Source: Chryseobacterium sp. JV274
Lineage (GTDB): Bacteria; Bacteroidota; Bacteroidia; Flavobacteriales; Weeksellaceae
Assembly (NCBI RefSeq): GCF_903969135.1
Contig: NZ_LR824569.1
Span: forward strand, 2,480,001 to 2,544,000
DNA: 64,000 nucleotides
Reading direction: 5' to 3'
Shown piece by piece: positions 62,282 to 64,000 of the stretch; position 1 is the first letter of the stretch; each line of letters starts with the position of its first letter. Both the position numbers and the translations under genes were made by a program. The notes beneath the pieces are model-generated. The model did not search any database. It was not told the origin of the DNA and saw nothing but the letters and a program-made list of their open reading frames with translations.

Positions 62282-63158
62282 TAAAAAAAATATTATTAAA
62301 GTAGGATATCTTTTATCGTATGACTACTCTTACATCTTTACATCTCTTCAGCATATTTATGAGCATGCAGACTGTATCGTGATAAGCTATGATGCCAATA
62401 ATAAAACATGGGCGGGAAATGACATCCATATTCCTGAAAATGTTTTTAGTGATATCAAAAAATTGGATATTAAGAATAAAATCATCTTTTATAAAGACAC
62501 TTTTTTTATTGAAGGTATGCAGCCGATGGATCTGGAGACCAGACAAAGAAATATGATGGCTGAAAAGATGGGGTCTGCCGGATGGCATATCCAGATGGAT
62601 GGTGATGAATATGCCTATGATTTCAAGGTATTAGCTCAGTTTTTGAAAAAAAATAAATTCTTATTGAAGAATCCAGCTAAAAATCCTTTTAATTTTCAGG
62701 TAAACTTCGTTACATTATTCAAACATAATACTGAAGGTTTCTTCGTTATTACACCTTTTGATGAGAAGTGTATGCTTATTACAAACTATCCTAAATATGA
62801 ATATGCCAGAAATACCAATAAGGGAAGAATTCTCCCATTAGATTTTTATTTAATTCATCAGTCCTGGGCGCGTGAAGAAATGGAAATTTCAGAAAAGATC
62901 AATAACTGGGGGCATAAAAATGATTTTGACACTTCAAAATTTTTAAATTCCTGGAAAGAGGTCAATTCTGATAATTACAAAACATTCATAGATTTCCATC
63001 CATTATATAAAGGGATCTGGAAAGAACTTTCTTTTTTCCCGGCAAAAAACATTGATGAATTTATTCTGTCCTTTTCTAAGAAATATCCTCAGCAAAAACT
63101 CAATCTGAACTTATCTTTCACAAAAAAAATAAAGATGAGAATTAAAAGCCTTTTTTAA
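62274..63158 (+). CDS. Glycosyltransferase-like protein, atypical
   Basis: The 294-residue protein starts MSNKKNIIKVGYLLSYDYSYI and contains QMDGDEYAYDF with DGD at residues 109-111, a likely metal motif. RQRNMMAEKMGSAGW precedes it, like the region before DxD in GT-A enzymes such as GT92 members. The N-terminal half has no clear nucleotide-binding signature. It overlaps the previous gene by 8 bases and ends the plus-strand cluster. Function by context only. Confidence 0.7.
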   Translation: MSNKKNIIKVGYLLSYDYSYIFTSLQHIYEHADCIVISYDANNKTWAGNDIHIPENVFSDIKKLDIKNKIIFYKDTFFIEGMQPMDLETRQRNMMAEKMGSAGWHIQMDGDEYAYDFKVLAQFLKKNKFLLKNPAKNPFNFQVNFVTLFKHNTEGFFVITPFDEKCMLITNYPKYEYARNTNKGRILPLDFYLIHQSWAREEMEISEKINNWGHKNDFDTSKFLNSWKEVNSDNYKTFIDFHPLYKGIWKELSFFPAKNIDEFILSFSKKYPQQKLNLNLSFTKKIKMRIKSLF

Positions 63159-63178
63159 TTCCTTCAGACCAAAAATAT

Positions 63179-63212
63179 AAAGGCTAATGTTGTTGTAACA
63201 CTAGCCTTTTTT
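63179..63212. terminator. Bidirectional terminator after the glycan cluster
   Basis: Stem AAAGGCTA (63179-63186) with TAGCCTTT (63202-63209), with a further possible TGTT/AACA pairing inside the loop, and T-runs. It lies between convergent genes. Confidence 0.87.
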
Positions 63213-63213
63213 A

Positions 63214-64000
63214 TTATTTGATAAAAACATTCTCAAATTTCTCCATGACTGTCCGTGGATTGAAAAGTTCAGAATAACAATCCCAGTTTTTATCAGGATC
63301 CGGTTCAAAATTATTCAGAATCTGCAGGATATCTTTTTTATCGCTGTATAAGAACGCTTTATCTCCCAAAATCTCAAGATGTGACTTTTCATCAGATCCG
63401 GACCATGTTATAATAGGTTTATTTTTAATGGAAAACTCGCCTACCGCCATTCCGAAACTCTCTCCCTGTCTACGGGCATGCAAAAATGCATCAGAAGTAT
63501 TAATAAATTTCACTTTTCTTTCAACATCTGTTGTAGGAGGAAGGAAAATAATATTCTTGTAAGACCTGAAAAAGTTTTTCTTTACAAATGCATCGGTTCC
63601 CATAAAAACAAAATATATATTTTTATTTTTCAGGGCTGTTTTCTTTACAGCATCCATTACGAAATCTATATCAAAAGTTTCGGTTCCTCCGTATCTTGCA
63701 AATACCACAGCATCTTTCGGAATATTCAATTCGGCCCGAAGATCACCTCCTATTTCAGGAAGATCTACGATATGAGGAACAAAAGGAAGCTTTCCATCAC
63801 TCATGGTTTTTGCCAGCCATTCGGAGACATATGCGTAGACATCACCGTAAGGCTCATTATACTTAAAAACCGCATGAATAACCGTTTTAATAAGATCTTG
63901 TGGGGTATCCGTTTCCTTTTCACCAGATTTTATCGCATAAAAAAGATCAGCATTTGATTTCTTAATAAGAGCATCTCTTTCCTTTATATCACTATATCCA
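63214..64000 (-). CDS. Glycosyltransferase, partial (N-terminus outside window)
   Basis: The minus-strand frame is open to the window edge, so only the C-terminal 262 or so residues are seen. The Met at 63804 lies within an uninterrupted frame and is not the start. LRAELNIPKDAVVFARYGGTETFDIDFVMDAV opens the C-terminal GT-B domain, and HARRQGESFGMAVGEFSIKNKPIITW is the donor loop (GESFGMAVGEF). It converges on the plus-strand cluster and probably begins a second glycan-synthesis block to the right. Confidence 0.85.
   Translation of the reverse strand, partial: GYSDIKERDALIKKSNADLFYAIKSGEKETDTPQDLIKTVIHAVFKYNEPYGDVYAYVSEWLAKTMSDGKLPFVPHIVDLPEIGGDLRAELNIPKDAVVFARYGGTETFDIDFVMDAVKKTALKNKNIYFVFMGTDAFVKKNFFRSYKNIIFLPPTTDVERKVKFINTSDAFLHARRQGESFGMAVGEFSIKNKPIITWSGSDEKSHLEILGDKAFLYSDKKDILQILNNFEPDPDKNWDCYSELFNPRTVMEKFENVFIK

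Noticed and set aside
63478..63957. Plus-strand ORF of 159 codons at the right edge
   Set aside because: It is antisense to the partial glycosyltransferase, whose frame is uninterrupted to the window end and shows clear GT-B motifs.

Overview
The window is chromosomal DNA from a Bacteroidota member, most likely a Chryseobacterium-like flavobacterium (Weeksellaceae). The reasons are: AT-rich DNA; promoters of the Bacteroidota -33 TTG / -7 TAnnTTTG type; two genes with type IX secretion (T9SS) sorting tails; the bacillithiol gene bshB1; an ExbB-ExbD-ExbD-TonB cluster followed by a PstS-like lipoprotein and a TPR protein; WaaA; and a GG-leader 'bacteriocin-like' peptide of the kind common in Chryseobacterium. 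The species call is inference from gene content. No prophage, insertion sequence, integrase or CRISPR array was seen.

Layout. 1-7.1 kb: the end of a LigD polymerase gene (NHEJ-type repair), an MscS channel, an SDR oxidoreductase, the nusB-DUF1573-yajC operon, an ABC exporter and a PUR-family nucleic-acid-binding protein. 7.2-12 kb: two tandem paralogous secreted proteins with a helical N-terminal domain and a C-terminal FG-GAP-like propeller. 12-22.7 kb: tRNA-His, bshB1, the TonB energy-transduction cluster, leuS and a lipocalin-like lipoprotein. 22.8-28.8 kb: acyltransferase, glycosyltransferase, waaA and small metabolic genes. 28.8-32.1 kb: an accessory-looking island with a Cys-rich GG-leader peptide gene carrying its own promoter and terminator, two very small candidate ORFs, and an operon of two unrecognised exported proteins plus an HTTM (SdpB-like) membrane protein. 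32.1-43.5 kb: an OmpA lipoprotein, tilS, dsbD, two tandem seven-repeat T9SS propeller proteins, an orphan ExbD, a hydrolase, a patatin and nrnA. 43.5-53 kb: housekeeping genes (rpmH, ftsE, trmN6, a sensor kinase, ribE, pdxA, yceD-rpmF, accB-accC, rocD). 53.1-64 kb: a tightly packed cell-surface glycan cluster of glycosyltransferases plus a polysaccharide deacetylase, running off the right edge.

How it fits together. Much of the window serves the outer envelope: TonB/Exb energises outer-membrane transport, WaaA and the glycosyltransferase arrays build LPS core or other surface glycan, DsbD and YajC support export and periplasmic redox, and several exported repeat proteins decorate the surface. 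The most promising place for an undescribed system is 28.8-32.1 kb. It combines a RiPP-like peptide with an operon that resembles, in outline only, the SdpA/SdpB modules used to mature secreted peptide toxins. That link is a hypothesis.

All calls are from reading the sequence and recalling protein families. No database search was run. Several starts were moved inward from the longest open frame, and each entry says why.
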